Below, one piece after another: positions 35,425 through 43,766 of a stretch of DNA of 64,000 nucleotides; position 1 is the stretch's first letter; each line of letters starts with the position of its first letter. The stretch is from Crateriforma conspicua (lineage in GTDB: Bacteria > Planctomycetota > Planctomycetia > Pirellulales > Pirellulaceae), in the NCBI RefSeq assembly GCF_007752935.1, contig NZ_CP036319.1, forward strand, positions 2,542,001 through 2,606,000, read 5' to 3'. Position numbers and translations under genes: made by a program. Below the pieces are notes generated by a model, which was not told the origin of the DNA, searched no databases, and saw nothing but the letters and a program-made list of their open reading frames with translations.

Positions 35425-36393
35425 ATGTCTATCGATCAATTGCGGGGAAAGCTGGCTTTGGTGACCGGCGGTGCGGGCTTCATCGGTTCGCATCTGTGTG
35501 ACGCGTTGATCGATGTCGGTGCCAAGGTTCGCGTGCTGGACAACTTAAGCACCGGGTTTCGCACGAACGTCGAACACTTGGTCGGTCGCGAAGATTTTGA
35601 ATTCATCACCGGCGATGCGTCTGATCCGGATGTCGTTCGAACGGCCGTCGCCGATGTCGATGTGATTTTTCACGAAGCCGCGATGGCCAGTGTGCCACGC
35701 AGCATGCGGGAACCGGCCCTTTGTCACGCCTGGTGTGCGACCAGCACGGTTGAGTTGTTGAACGCCGGTCAAGCCGCGGGTGTCCGTCGATTGGTGTTGG
35801 CATCCACCAGTGCGGCGTATGGAAATTCCACGTTTGTATCGAAACGTGAATCCGATCCGGTGTCACCGCTTTCGCCCTATGCGGCGGCAAAGTTGGCGTC
35901 CGAAGCGTATTGCCAAGCCTTCTATCAAGGTTTCGGCATGGAAACCGTCGTGCTGCGATACTTCAACGTGTTCGGCCCGCGACAAGATCCGCAAAGCGAA
36001 TACAGCGCCGTGATTCCACGGTTTGTTTCCATGATCCTGGCCGGTGAATCGCCGATCATCTATGGCGACGGCTTGCAGTCGCGTGACTTTGTGTACGTCG
36101 GCGACGTGGCCAAAGCCAATTTGTTGGCGGCAACGGTCGACGGGGTGGCCGGCGGCGTGTTCAACGTCGCCCGCGGACAACGGACGACGTTGTTGGAACT
36201 GTTGGACACGTTGCAAGAACTGTTGGGCGAAACGATCACGCCGATTCATCAACCGCCGCGTGCCGGCGACGTCCGTGATTCGCTGGCCGACGTGTCGGAG
36301 ACGCGAAACCGTTTGACGTTCGAACCGTCGGTTTCGATGGCCGAAGGTTTGAAACGCAGCATCGATTACTACCGCAGCGTGGTGGAAGCCTAG
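35425..36393 (+). CDS. NAD-dependent sugar epimerase/dehydratase (UDP-glucose 4-epimerase-like)
   Basis: The 322-residue extended SDR enzyme has the Rossmann motif TGGAGFIGSH at 14-23, STSAAYG with the catalytic Ser/Thr, and the YxxxK pair Tyr152/Lys156 in SPYAAAKLASE. RYFNVFGPRQDP and GDGLQSRDFVYVGDV follow, as in UDP-N-acetylglucosamine or UDP-glucose 4-epimerases. A GTG at 35407 could add six residues. It probably feeds nucleotide sugars into surface polysaccharides. Exact substrate cannot be read from sequence. Confidence 0.9.
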   Translation: MSIDQLRGKLALVTGGAGFIGSHLCDALIDVGAKVRVLDNLSTGFRTNVEHLVGREDFEFITGDASDPDVVRTAVADVDVIFHEAAMASVPRSMREPALCHAWCATSTVELLNAGQAAGVRRLVLASTSAAYGNSTFVSKRESDPVSPLSPYAAAKLASEAYCQAFYQGFGMETVVLRYFNVFGPRQDPQSEYSAVIPRFVSMILAGESPIIYGDGLQSRDFVYVGDVAKANLLAATVDGVAGGVFNVARGQRTTLLELLDTLQELLGETITPIHQPPRAGDVRDSLADVSETRNRLTFEPSVSMAEGLKRSIDYYRSVVEA

Positions 36394-36445
36394 CCGCGCA
36401 GCCGCACGCCGACGGATCGATCAAGCGCGCCGCGTGCCGCGATGA

Positions 36446-37165
36446 TTAGTATCCGCCGCTGGACGCCTTGGCTTCGATGGTCGGCATGCCAAGTTCTTGA
36501 CGACACTGGTTCAGGATTTCCGCGGTGCGGCTGGCGCCGACGCGAGTCACACCGATTTCGCGGACCTGCAACAGCGTCGGAAAATCGCGAACGCCGCCGG
36601 CCGCTTTGACTTGGACTTCTGCCGGGGAACTTTGACGCATCAGTGTCAGGTCTTCCATCGTCGCGCCGCCGGTGCCGTATCCGGTCGATGTTTTGACCCA
36701 GTCGGCTTTGACTTCACCACAGATTTCACACAGCTTGGTGATGTGATCGTTTTCCAGATAGCAGTTTTCAAAGATGACTTTGACCTTCTGGCCGGCTGCA
36801 TGGGCCACGTCGATCACCGCGGCGATGTCTTTTTGAACATAGTCCCAATCGCCGCTGAGGACTTTGGAAATGTTGACGACCATGTCCAGTTCTTCACAAC
36901 CGTCGTCGATCGCCTTTTGCGCCTCGGCCGCTTTGATCGCCGTGGTGTGCCCGCCGTGGGGAAACCCGATCGTGGTCGACGCTTTCACGGTGGTGCCGTC
37001 AAGCATTTCCGCACAGCGTTTCAGGTAGTAAGGCATGATGCAAACGCTGGCCACATCGAACGTTTTGGCCAACTCGATGCCCGCATCCAATTCGTCGGTG
37101 GTCAAGAACGGTTGCAGCAACGAGTGGTCGATCATCTTGGCGATGTCTTGATACGTATAGCTCAT
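36446..37165 (-). CDS. deoC: deoxyribose-phosphate aldolase
   Basis: Class I aldolase that splits 2-deoxyribose 5-phosphate to glyceraldehyde 3-phosphate and acetaldehyde. The 239-residue TIM barrel shows IDHSLLQP at the N-terminus, Asp94 in CEELDMVVNI, the Schiff-base Lys158 in ADWVKTSTGYG, and the second lysine in VQVKAAGGVRD. Length is normal. It lies 83 bp downstream of pheA in the same orientation, and whether they share a promoter is uncertain. Confidence 0.95.
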   Translation of the reverse strand: MSYTYQDIAKMIDHSLLQPFLTTDELDAGIELAKTFDVASVCIMPYYLKRCAEMLDGTTVKASTTIGFPHGGHTTAIKAAEAQKAIDDGCEELDMVVNISKVLSGDWDYVQKDIAAVIDVAHAAGQKVKVIFENCYLENDHITKLCEICGEVKADWVKTSTGYGTGGATMEDLTLMRQSSPAEVQVKAAGGVRDFPTLLQVREIGVTRVGASRTAEILNQCRQELGMPTIEAKASSGGY

Positions 37166-37248
37166 GCGAATCCAGGTGGGGTTAGCGGGGATGGCGGAAG
37201 GATGAAAAAACGGTGGGCGTCAAAGTTGGTAACGAAACGATGGCGTCA

Positions 37249-38226
37249 TCATGAAAGCGCGGGATCGCCTTTTTGGTACGACCCCAAGATCTTCAACTCG
37301 CTGGCCTGGCGTTCCAATTGTTCCAACGCGTCTTTGACGTTTGCGTCATCGCGATGACCGTCAAATTCGATGAAGAAAAAGTACTCGTTGGGCCGGCCGG
37401 GGATCGGGAATGATTCGATCCAGGTCATGTTCAGCTCGTGCGTTTTGAACGTCGTCATCAAGTCGGCCAGCTTGCCGGGTTGATGAAGGACTTGGCAAAC
37501 CAACGATGTCTTGTCGTTGCCGGTTGGCATCGGCGCGTCGTGTCCCAAGATGACGAAACGTGTCACGTTGTTGGGATTGTCTTCGATGTTCTTGGCAACG
37601 ATGTTCAGGTCGTATTGTCGGCCGGCTTCGAAGCTGGCGACCGCCGCGACACCGGGGCGTTGGGCGGCCAATTGGGCGGCGCCTGCGGTGCTGTTGGTTT
37701 CCACCAAACGTGCGTCGGGCATTTGGTCGGCCAGCCAGCGGCGACACTGCGACAACGCTTGCGGCTTGCTGTGGATTTCGGTGATCTCGCCGCGTGGCGT
37801 CTTGGACATCAAGTTGTGATGAATGGGCAACGCGACTTCGCCGATGATCGAAACGTCGCAATGGATCATCCGCCCCAGGGTGTCCACGACGCGACCGTCG
37901 GTGCTGTTTTCGATCGGGACGATGCCCCGCGATTTCGGGTCACGGCGGGCGGCATCAAAGACCGCGGCGATGGATGCCACGGGGGTGAACTGGGCCGCGT
38001 CGCCAAAGTATTTGATGGCGGCCAAGTGGCTGTAGCTGAACTGCGGTCCCAAAAAACAGACGTTGGTCGGACGCAGCAGTGCATCACAGACGCTGCGGAT
38101 GTGTCGCTGGATCGCGTCCACCGACGCCGCGTCGATCTCGGCATCCCCGCCGGTGACCAATTGCCCGCGGCGGCGAATCAGCTGTGCGATCTGGGTGTCG
38201 ATGGCGGCGATGTTGTCCGATGGCAT
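37249..38226 (-). CDS. pheA: prephenate dehydratase with short N-terminal chorismate-mutase-like segment and ACT domain
   Basis: Converts prephenate to phenylpyruvate in phenylalanine synthesis. The 325-residue protein begins with a helix IDTQIAQLIRRRGQLV, probably the remnant or short form of an AroQ chorismate mutase domain. The dehydratase domain has FLGPQFSYSHLAAIKYF, VPIENSTDGRV, NSTAGAAQLA and the TRF motif (NNVTRFVIL) with catalytic Thr. The C-terminal ACT domain (about 240-318) binds phenylalanine in relatives, but its ESRP motif reads ESFP here. Feedback control may therefore differ. Confidence 0.92.
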   Translation of the reverse strand: MPSDNIAAIDTQIAQLIRRRGQLVTGGDAEIDAASVDAIQRHIRSVCDALLRPTNVCFLGPQFSYSHLAAIKYFGDAAQFTPVASIAAVFDAARRDPKSRGIVPIENSTDGRVVDTLGRMIHCDVSIIGEVALPIHHNLMSKTPRGEITEIHSKPQALSQCRRWLADQMPDARLVETNSTAGAAQLAAQRPGVAAVASFEAGRQYDLNIVAKNIEDNPNNVTRFVILGHDAPMPTGNDKTSLVCQVLHQPGKLADLMTTFKTHELNMTWIESFPIPGRPNEYFFFIEFDGHRDDANVKDALEQLERQASELKILGSYQKGDPALS

Positions 38227-38460
38227 GCCGAAACCGTGGGATGGGGGCGTTTTGCGTGGGCTGGCGGTTGGGCGTAGGCGACCCGGAGCGGATCGCCGCG
38301 CATCGTAACCCCGTGGTCGGATTCGCGTAAGACATCGGCCAATGGGACAACGGCAAACCCACGACGTGTTGCCAGACCGCCGGGAGTGTCAAATTGGCAA
38401 GGCCCGATTTGGGCCGAAAAGCCCGGATGTGACGAGACTGTCAAAAATGCGGGGGTTTGG

Positions 38461-38485
38461 GGGGATTAGCGTGCCGAAAATCCCC
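38461..38485. promoter_or_regulatory. inverted repeat upstream of the sigma-54 promoter
   Basis: ggggatt at 38461-38467 and aatcccc at 38479-38485 form a 7-bp inverted repeat with an 11-bp spacer, just upstream of the -24 element at 38497. It could be an activator site, but it is shorter and closer than most enhancer-binding sites. Confidence 0.35.
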
Positions 38486-38496
38486 ATTTTTAGGCT

Positions 38497-38513
38497 CTGG
38501 CACGGCAGTTGCC
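38497..38513 (+). promoter_or_regulatory. sigma-54 (RpoN) promoter of dnaK
   Basis: ctggcacggcagttgcc matches the -24/-12 consensus YTGGCACGRNNNTTGCW at every fixed position except the last (C instead of A/T). The GG and GC pairs have the required spacing. It is intergenic, in the same direction as dnaK, and would start transcription near 38524, giving a leader of about 170 nt. The 38227-38691 gap holds no other gene that I can support. Confidence 0.75.
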
Positions 38514-38691
38514 TTAGACACCATCGTCCCGCCAAAACCGCGTCGCGATGGCCAGATTCGCGACCCCGGCGGCGGCGAGCGTTCACGCAAGCATGTCAAC
38601 GCGGACAAGCCCGTCAACGCAGATACGTCCACGCAATCCACGTCAACGCGACGGCGAACGCAAACACCAGACGCGAAGGAATCCCAGAGAT

Positions 38692-40632
38692 ATGTCACAA
38701 GGCGAAAAAATCATCGGCATCGACCTCGGCACGACCAACAGCGTCGTGGCCGTGATGGAAGGCAGCGAGCCGAAGGTCATCCCCAACCCCGAAGGCAACC
38801 GGCTGACGCCCAGCGTCGTCGCGTTCACCGACAAAGAAGACACGATCGTCGGCGAACCCGCACGTCGCCAAGCGGTCACCAACCCGAAACGCACCGTGTA
38901 CTCGGTCAAGCGTTTCATGGGGCGGCGACACAGCGAAGTCGAATCCGAAGAAAAGATGGTGCCGTATTCGATCTCCGGTGGCGCCGGCGAATACGTCAAG
39001 ATCGGCGTCGGCGACAAGGAATACACGCCGCAAGAAATCAGCGCGAAAGTGCTTCGCAAACTGAAGGAATCGGCCGAGTCTTACTTGGGCCACAAGGTCA
39101 ACAAGGCCGTCATCACGGTCCCGGCTTATTTCAATGACGCCCAACGTCAAGCCACCAAGGATGCCGGTCAAATCGCCGGTCTGGAAGTCGCACGGATCAT
39201 CAACGAACCGACCGCGGCCGCCTTGGCTTATGGCATGGACAAGAAGAAGGACGAAAAGATCATCGTCTTTGACCTTGGTGGTGGTACCTTCGACGTTTCC
39301 GTTCTGGAAGTTGCCGACAGCGGTGATGAAGAACAGGAAAGCCGCGTCTTCCAAGTCATCAGCACCAGCGGTAACACGCACTTGGGCGGCGATGACTTTG
39401 ACGAAGAACTGATCAACTACGTCGCGTCGGAATTCCAAAAGGAAAACGGCATCGACCTGCGTAACGATCCGATGGCCCTGCAACGGCTGCAAGAAGCCTG
39501 CGAAAAGGCCAAAAAGGAACTTAGCACGCTGCCGGAAACCGACATCAACCTGCCGTTCATCACGATGGACCAGTCGGGACCGAAGCACCTGACGATGAAG
39601 ATCACGCGCAGCAAGTTCGAAGAACTGATCGACGAACTGGTCGAAAAGTGTCGCCCCTCGGTGATGCAAGCGTTGGAAGACGCCGGCATGAAACCCAGCG
39701 ACATCGACGAAATCGTTCTGGTCGGTGGTAGCACCCGCGTGCCCAAGGTCCGCGAAATGGTGCAAAAGATCTTCGGCAAAGAACCACACCAAGGCGTCAA
39801 CCCTGACGAAGTCGTGGCCGTCGGTGCCGCCATCCAGGGCAGCGTTTTGGCCGGTGACCGGACCGACGTTCTGTTGCTGGACGTGACCCCGCTGACCCTG
39901 GGGATCGAAACCGAAGGCGGCGTGATGACCGCTTTGGTCGAACGCAACACGACTGTTCCGGCGGAAAAGAAGAACGTCTTCAGCACCGCCGCGGACAATC
40001 AAACCGCGGTCACCGTACGTGTGTTCCAGGGCGAACGAAAGATGGCCACCGCCAACCGGTTGTTGGCCGAATTCAACTTGGAAGGCATCCCGCCGCAACC
40101 ACGTGGTGTTCCGCAAATCGAAGTCAAATTCGACATCGACCAGAACGGTATCCTGAATGTATCGGCCAAGGAACTGAAGACCGGCAAGGAAGCGAACATC
40201 GAGATCAAGGACAGCGGCGGACTGAGCGACGATGACATCGAACAGATGCGCAAAGACGCCGAAGCCAACGCCGATGAAGACCGCCGTCAGTTCGAATTGG
40301 TCGAAGCGAAAAACAAGGCGAACCAGCAGGTCTATCAGCTTGAAAAACTGATGAAGGAACATGAGGACAAGCTGAGCGACGATGACAAGGCGCCGATGAA
40401 TCAGGCCATCGAAAAGGTCAAGAAGGTCGCCGAAGGTGATGATGCCGCCGCGATCAAAGCCGCCACCGACGAACTGGATGCCGCCAGCCAAGCGTTCAGC
40501 AAAGTGCTGTACGAAAAGGCCGGTGCGGATGCCGGTGCCGCCGATGCGGATCCCGCCGCCGGTGCGTCAGCCGCCGCGGACAACGATGGTGACGACGACG
40601 CGATCGACGCGGATTTCGAGGTCAAGGACTGA
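38692..40632 (+). CDS. dnaK: chaperone DnaK (Hsp70)
   Basis: The 646-residue Hsp70 starts at the ATG at 38692 after GAAGGA. The frame is open from 38548 but is not family-like before this point. The nucleotide-binding domain has [32 protein letters not shown] and [10 protein letters not shown]. The substrate-binding domain begins near [14 protein letters not shown], and the C-terminal lid ends in an Ala/Asp-rich tail closing DADFEVKD. It refolds proteins in the cytoplasm with DnaJ and GrpE, which are not in this window. clpB follows on the same strand, and the two probably cooperate in disaggregation. A sigma-54 promoter lies upstream. Confidence 0.98.
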   Translation: MSQGEKIIGIDLGTTNSVVAVMEGSEPKVIPNPEGNRLTPSVVAFTDKEDTIVGEPARRQAVTNPKRTVYSVKRFMGRRHSEVESEEKMVPYSISGGAGEYVKIGVGDKEYTPQEISAKVLRKLKESAESYLGHKVNKAVITVPAYFNDAQRQATKDAGQIAGLEVARIINEPTAAALAYGMDKKKDEKIIVFDLGGGTFDVSVLEVADSGDEEQESRVFQVISTSGNTHLGGDDFDEELINYVASEFQKENGIDLRNDPMALQRLQEACEKAKKELSTLPETDINLPFITMDQSGPKHLTMKITRSKFEELIDELVEKCRPSVMQALEDAGMKPSDIDEIVLVGGSTRVPKVREMVQKIFGKEPHQGVNPDEVVAVGAAIQGSVLAGDRTDVLLLDVTPLTLGIETEGGVMTALVERNTTVPAEKKNVFSTAADNQTAVTVRVFQGERKMATANRLLAEFNLEGIPPQPRGVPQIEVKFDIDQNGILNVSAKELKTGKEANIEIKDSGGLSDDDIEQMRKDAEANADEDRRQFELVEAKNKANQQVYQLEKLMKEHEDKLSDDDKAPMNQAIEKVKKVAEGDDAAAIKAATDELDAASQAFSKVLYEKAGADAGAADADPAAGASAAADNDGDDDAIDADFEVKD

Positions 40633-40647
40633 TCGCTGGGAGGAAGA

Positions 40648-40684
40648 CAACGGGTTGCAGGTAACGGGTGTGCAACGCCCGTTG
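40648..40684 (+). other. hairpin between dnaK and clpB
   Basis: caacgggttgca at 40648-40659 pairs with tgcaacgcccgttg at 40671-40684, leaving a two-base bulge. There is no T-run after it, so it may stabilise or process the transcript, or reduce read-through into clpB, rather than terminate fully. Confidence 0.5.
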
Positions 40685-40759
40685 CCGCTCCCCGGCCCCT
40701 CACTGCGATGCCAAGTCCACCCCAACCCGTGACTCTTCCAACAACCCCCACAGGCGATC

Positions 40760-43411
40760 ATGACATTCCGTTTTGACAAACTGACTCATAAGGCCCAAGC
40801 CGCCGTCGCCGAAGCTCAAGGCATGGCGGCGTCGGCGGGCAACCCCGAAATCGATTCGCTGCACTTGTTGTCCGCGTTGTTGTCGGAAACCGACGGCATC
40901 ACGCGACCCATGTTGCAGAAGATTCACGTCGATGTGAATCAGCTGGCCGAAATGGTCCGCAGCGAACTGGAAAAACTTCCCAAAGCGTCCGGCGGGCGAC
41001 AGCCCGGGATCAGTGCGACGCTGCAAAATGCCTTCAACACCGCCGCCGACGAAGCGGCCAACCTGAAGGACGAATACATCAGCACCGAACACCTGCTGAT
41101 GGGATTGGCCAAAGCGGAATGCAAGGCCAAGAACCTTCTGAAGCTGTCGGGCGTTTCATCCGACGAGATTCTCAAAGCGATGAGCGAGGTGCGCGGCAGT
41201 GCTCGCGTTACCGACCAAAATGCCGAAGACACATACCAGGCTTTGCAAAAGTACGGTATCGATCTGACCGAACTGGCCAGCCAAGGCAAACTGGATCCGG
41301 TCATCGGACGCGACAACGAAATTCGCCGCGTCATTCAAGTGCTTTCACGTCGGACGAAGAACAACCCCGTGCTGATCGGCCAACCCGGCGTCGGAAAAAC
41401 CGCCATCGCCGAAGGGTTGGCACTGCGGATCTTCGAAGGCGATGTGCCGCAAAGTCTGAAAGGCAAAAAGGTCATCAGTCTGGACATGGGCGCGCTGGTC
41501 GCCGGCGCGAAATTCCGCGGTGACTTCGAAGAACGTCTTAAATCCGTCTTGCGCGAAGTCAAGGACAGCGGCGGACAGGTGATCCTGTTCATCGATGAAC
41601 TTCACCTGGTCGTCGGTGCCGGCAATGCCGAGGGCAGCGCCGATGCGGCAAACCTGCTGAAGCCGGAACTCGCACGCGGTGCGCTTCGTTGCATCGGAGC
41701 GACAACACTGGATGAATATCGACAGCACATCGAAAAAGATGCCGCACTGGAACGACGATTCCAACCCGTCTATGTCGGCGAACCGACGGTCGAAGACACG
41801 ATTGCGATCCTGCGCGGCTTGAAGCCTCGGTACGAATCGCACCACGGAGTCCGGATCACCGACAACGCGTTGGTCGCCGCGGCGAATCTTTCGCATCGAT
41901 ACATCGCCGACCGGTTCCTGCCGGACAAGGCGATTGATTTGGTCGATGAAGCGTCCAGCCGCTTGGCGATGGAGAAGGAAAGCGTTCCCGAACCAATCGA
42001 TCGACTGCAACGACGACTGCGACAGTTGGAATTGGCGCATCGTCAATTGGTCGACGAGAACGACGAATCCGCGGTCAAGAATCGCGAAGAAGTCGAGCAG
42101 GAAATGGAATCGGTCAAGCACGAGTTGGCCGGTCTGCGCGAACAATGGGAAGCGGAAAAGCTTGGTCTGGATGACGTGCAATCGGTCCGCCAGGAAGCCG
42201 AGCGGCTTCAGCATCGTTTCGCGACATTGGACGCCGAGGCGAAAGAGAAACAACTGCGTGGCGAAAACCCCGAAGACCTGTATCGCGAGATGCTGGAGGT
42301 CCAGTCGGCGCTGCGCGACGTGGAAAAGCGAATCGAAGAACAGGAATCTCGGGAATCCGACGAGCAAAACGATGGCGACGATGCCGGTGATGAAAAGCGG
42401 CGTCTGATCCGCAAGGAAGTCACCGACGAAGAAATCGCCGAAGTCGTCAGCCACTGGACCGGGGTTCCCGTCAGCCGAATGATGGAAACCGAACGGGCCA
42501 AGTTGTTGGTGATGGAAGAACGGTTGCACACACGGGTGATCGGCCAGGACGAAGCGGTCGGCGCGGTAAGCGATGCGGTGCGTCGTAGCCGCAGCGGTTT
42601 GCAGGATCCGAATCGACCGATCGGCAGTTTCCTGTTCCTGGGACCCACCGGAGTCGGCAAGACTGAGCTTTGTAAGGCTCTGGCGACCGTGTTGTTCGAC
42701 GACGAACAAGCCATGATCCGCATCGACATGTCGGAATTCATGGAACGTCACAGCGTGGCGCGTTTGATCGGCGCACCTCCCGGATACGTGGGCTATGAAG
42801 AAGGCGGAAAGCTGACCGAAGCGGTCCGTCGTCGCCCCTATTCGGTGATTCTGTTGGACGAAACCGAAAAGGCGCACCCGGATGTGTTCAACATCTTGTT
42901 GCAAGTCTTGGACGACGGTCGCTTGACCGACGGCCATGGCCGAACGGTGGACTTTACCAACACGATCGTGGTGATGACCAGCAACGTCGGCAGCCAGGTG
43001 ATTCAGAAGGTCACCGAGGAAGGTGGCGACGAGGAGGAAATGCAAGCCGCGGTGCAAGAAGCTTTGAAGGCAAGGTTCTTGCCGGAATTCTTGAACCGGA
43101 TCGATGACATTGTCATCTTCCATCCGCTGAAGCGAGATGAGATTCGTCAAATCGTTCGCTTGCAATTGACCGGATTGAATCGTCGTTTGGAAGACAACGA
43201 ATTGCACCTGAGCGTTACCGATGCCGCGGTCGACCGAATCGCCGAAGTCGGGTTTGATCCGCTGTACGGGGCTCGGCCGCTGAAGCGTGTGATTCAGCGT
43301 GAAGTCCAAAACCCGTTGGCCACTGCGCTGTTGAAGTCGTCGTATCCGGAAGGGGCCACGGTCCAAGTCGACTACAACGGCGATGGATTCACGTTCGGCG
43401 TGGCCGGATGA
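40760..43411 (+). CDS. clpB: ATP-dependent disaggregase ClpB (Hsp104 family)
   Basis: The 883-residue protein contains two N-terminal Clp repeats (residues 1-150) and AAA domain 1 with Walker [10 protein letters not shown]. The long middle coiled coil spans about 405-555, including an Asp/Glu-rich insert [15 protein letters not shown] domain 2 has Walker [10 protein letters not shown], and the C-terminal D2-small domain ends near the stop. The middle domain separates it from ClpA/ClpC and no ClpP-binding loop is evident. It works with DnaK to resolubilise aggregates. It lies 127 bp after dnaK and could be co-transcribed with it. Confidence 0.97.
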   Translation: MTFRFDKLTHKAQAAVAEAQGMAASAGNPEIDSLHLLSALLSETDGITRPMLQKIHVDVNQLAEMVRSELEKLPKASGGRQPGISATLQNAFNTAADEAANLKDEYISTEHLLMGLAKAECKAKNLLKLSGVSSDEILKAMSEVRGSARVTDQNAEDTYQALQKYGIDLTELASQGKLDPVIGRDNEIRRVIQVLSRRTKNNPVLIGQPGVGKTAIAEGLALRIFEGDVPQSLKGKKVISLDMGALVAGAKFRGDFEERLKSVLREVKDSGGQVILFIDELHLVVGAGNAEGSADAANLLKPELARGALRCIGATTLDEYRQHIEKDAALERRFQPVYVGEPTVEDTIAILRGLKPRYESHHGVRITDNALVAAANLSHRYIADRFLPDKAIDLVDEASSRLAMEKESVPEPIDRLQRRLRQLELAHRQLVDENDESAVKNREEVEQEMESVKHELAGLREQWEAEKLGLDDVQSVRQEAERLQHRFATLDAEAKEKQLRGENPEDLYREMLEVQSALRDVEKRIEEQESRESDEQNDGDDAGDEKRRLIRKEVTDEEIAEVVSHWTGVPVSRMMETERAKLLVMEERLHTRVIGQDEAVGAVSDAVRRSRSGLQDPNRPIGSFLFLGPTGVGKTELCKALATVLFDDEQAMIRIDMSEFMERHSVARLIGAPPGYVGYEEGGKLTEAVRRRPYSVILLDETEKAHPDVFNILLQVLDDGRLTDGHGRTVDFTNTIVVMTSNVGSQVIQKVTEEGGDEEEMQAAVQEALKARFLPEFLNRIDDIVIFHPLKRDEIRQIVRLQLTGLNRRLEDNELHLSVTDAAVDRIAEVGFDPLYGARPLKRVIQREVQNPLATALLKSSYPEGATVQVDYNGDGFTFGVAG

Positions 43412-43430
43412 ACGATTGAGTCGGACTCGC

Positions 43431-43545
43431 TTCACCCTCCCTCTGGGAGGGTCGAGCCTTAGCGAGGGGAGGGTGCGCTGTTGGAAGAACCCTCCCCGGG
43501 ATCTCGTTCCTCGATCCCGACCCTCCCGCGGAGCGGGAGGGTGAA
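43431..43545. repeat. 115-bp palindromic repeat element, copy A
   Basis: The element starts ttcaccctccctctggg and ends gcgggagggtgaa, so its termini are inverted repeats. The internal gagccttagcgaggggaggg and aaccctccccgggatctcg also pair. It matches the reverse complement of 50504-50614 over its whole length with few differences. It occupies the convergent gap between clpB and the vWA gene (43412-43766). Confidence 0.9.
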
Positions 43546-43632
43546 TTTCATGTCTGAGGCGAACATGCCAGCGTCGGGTGCATTGCCGAAACCGCAGAAC
43601 CCGCGGCTAGCGCCTTGCGGCTCAGGTACATC

Positions 43633-43659
43633 GTCGCCTTTCGCTCCGCGAAAGTAGTG
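43633..43659. repeat. short hairpin repeat, copy 2 (CTTTCGCTCCGCGAAAG)
   Basis: Stem ctttcgc/gcgaaag with a TCC loop (43638-43654), part of a 27-bp block shared with 25834-25860. Confidence 0.8.
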
Positions 43660-43669
43660 TCTGGCGGAT

Positions 43670-43693
43670 CCTCCCGCGGAGCGGGAGGGTGAA
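43670..43693. repeat. end fragment of the 115-bp repeat
   Basis: Twenty-four bases are identical to the right end of copy A (43522-43545), starting cctcccgcggagc. It looks like a remnant or separate insertion of the same element 125 bp away. Confidence 0.85.
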
Positions 43694-43766
43694 GTCAGGG
43701 GGGCGAAACGGCCAACTTGCGGCTAGCGACGATGAGGATGATCAAAAACCAGACTGACCAAGATCC

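Noticed and set aside
38389-38691. CIRCE element (TTAGCACTC-N9-GAGTGCTAA) before dnaK
   Set aside because: No match by eye, and the clear signal is of the sigma-54 type.
38695-40491. 598-codon open frame antisense to dnaK
   Set aside because: Codon bias of the dnaK strand creates long antisense frames. The translated sequence has no recognisable domain and is rich in Phe, Val and Gln as expected of an antisense shadow.
41345-43435. 696-codon open frame antisense to clpB
   Set aside because: Same effect, fully inside clpB and without family-like sequence.
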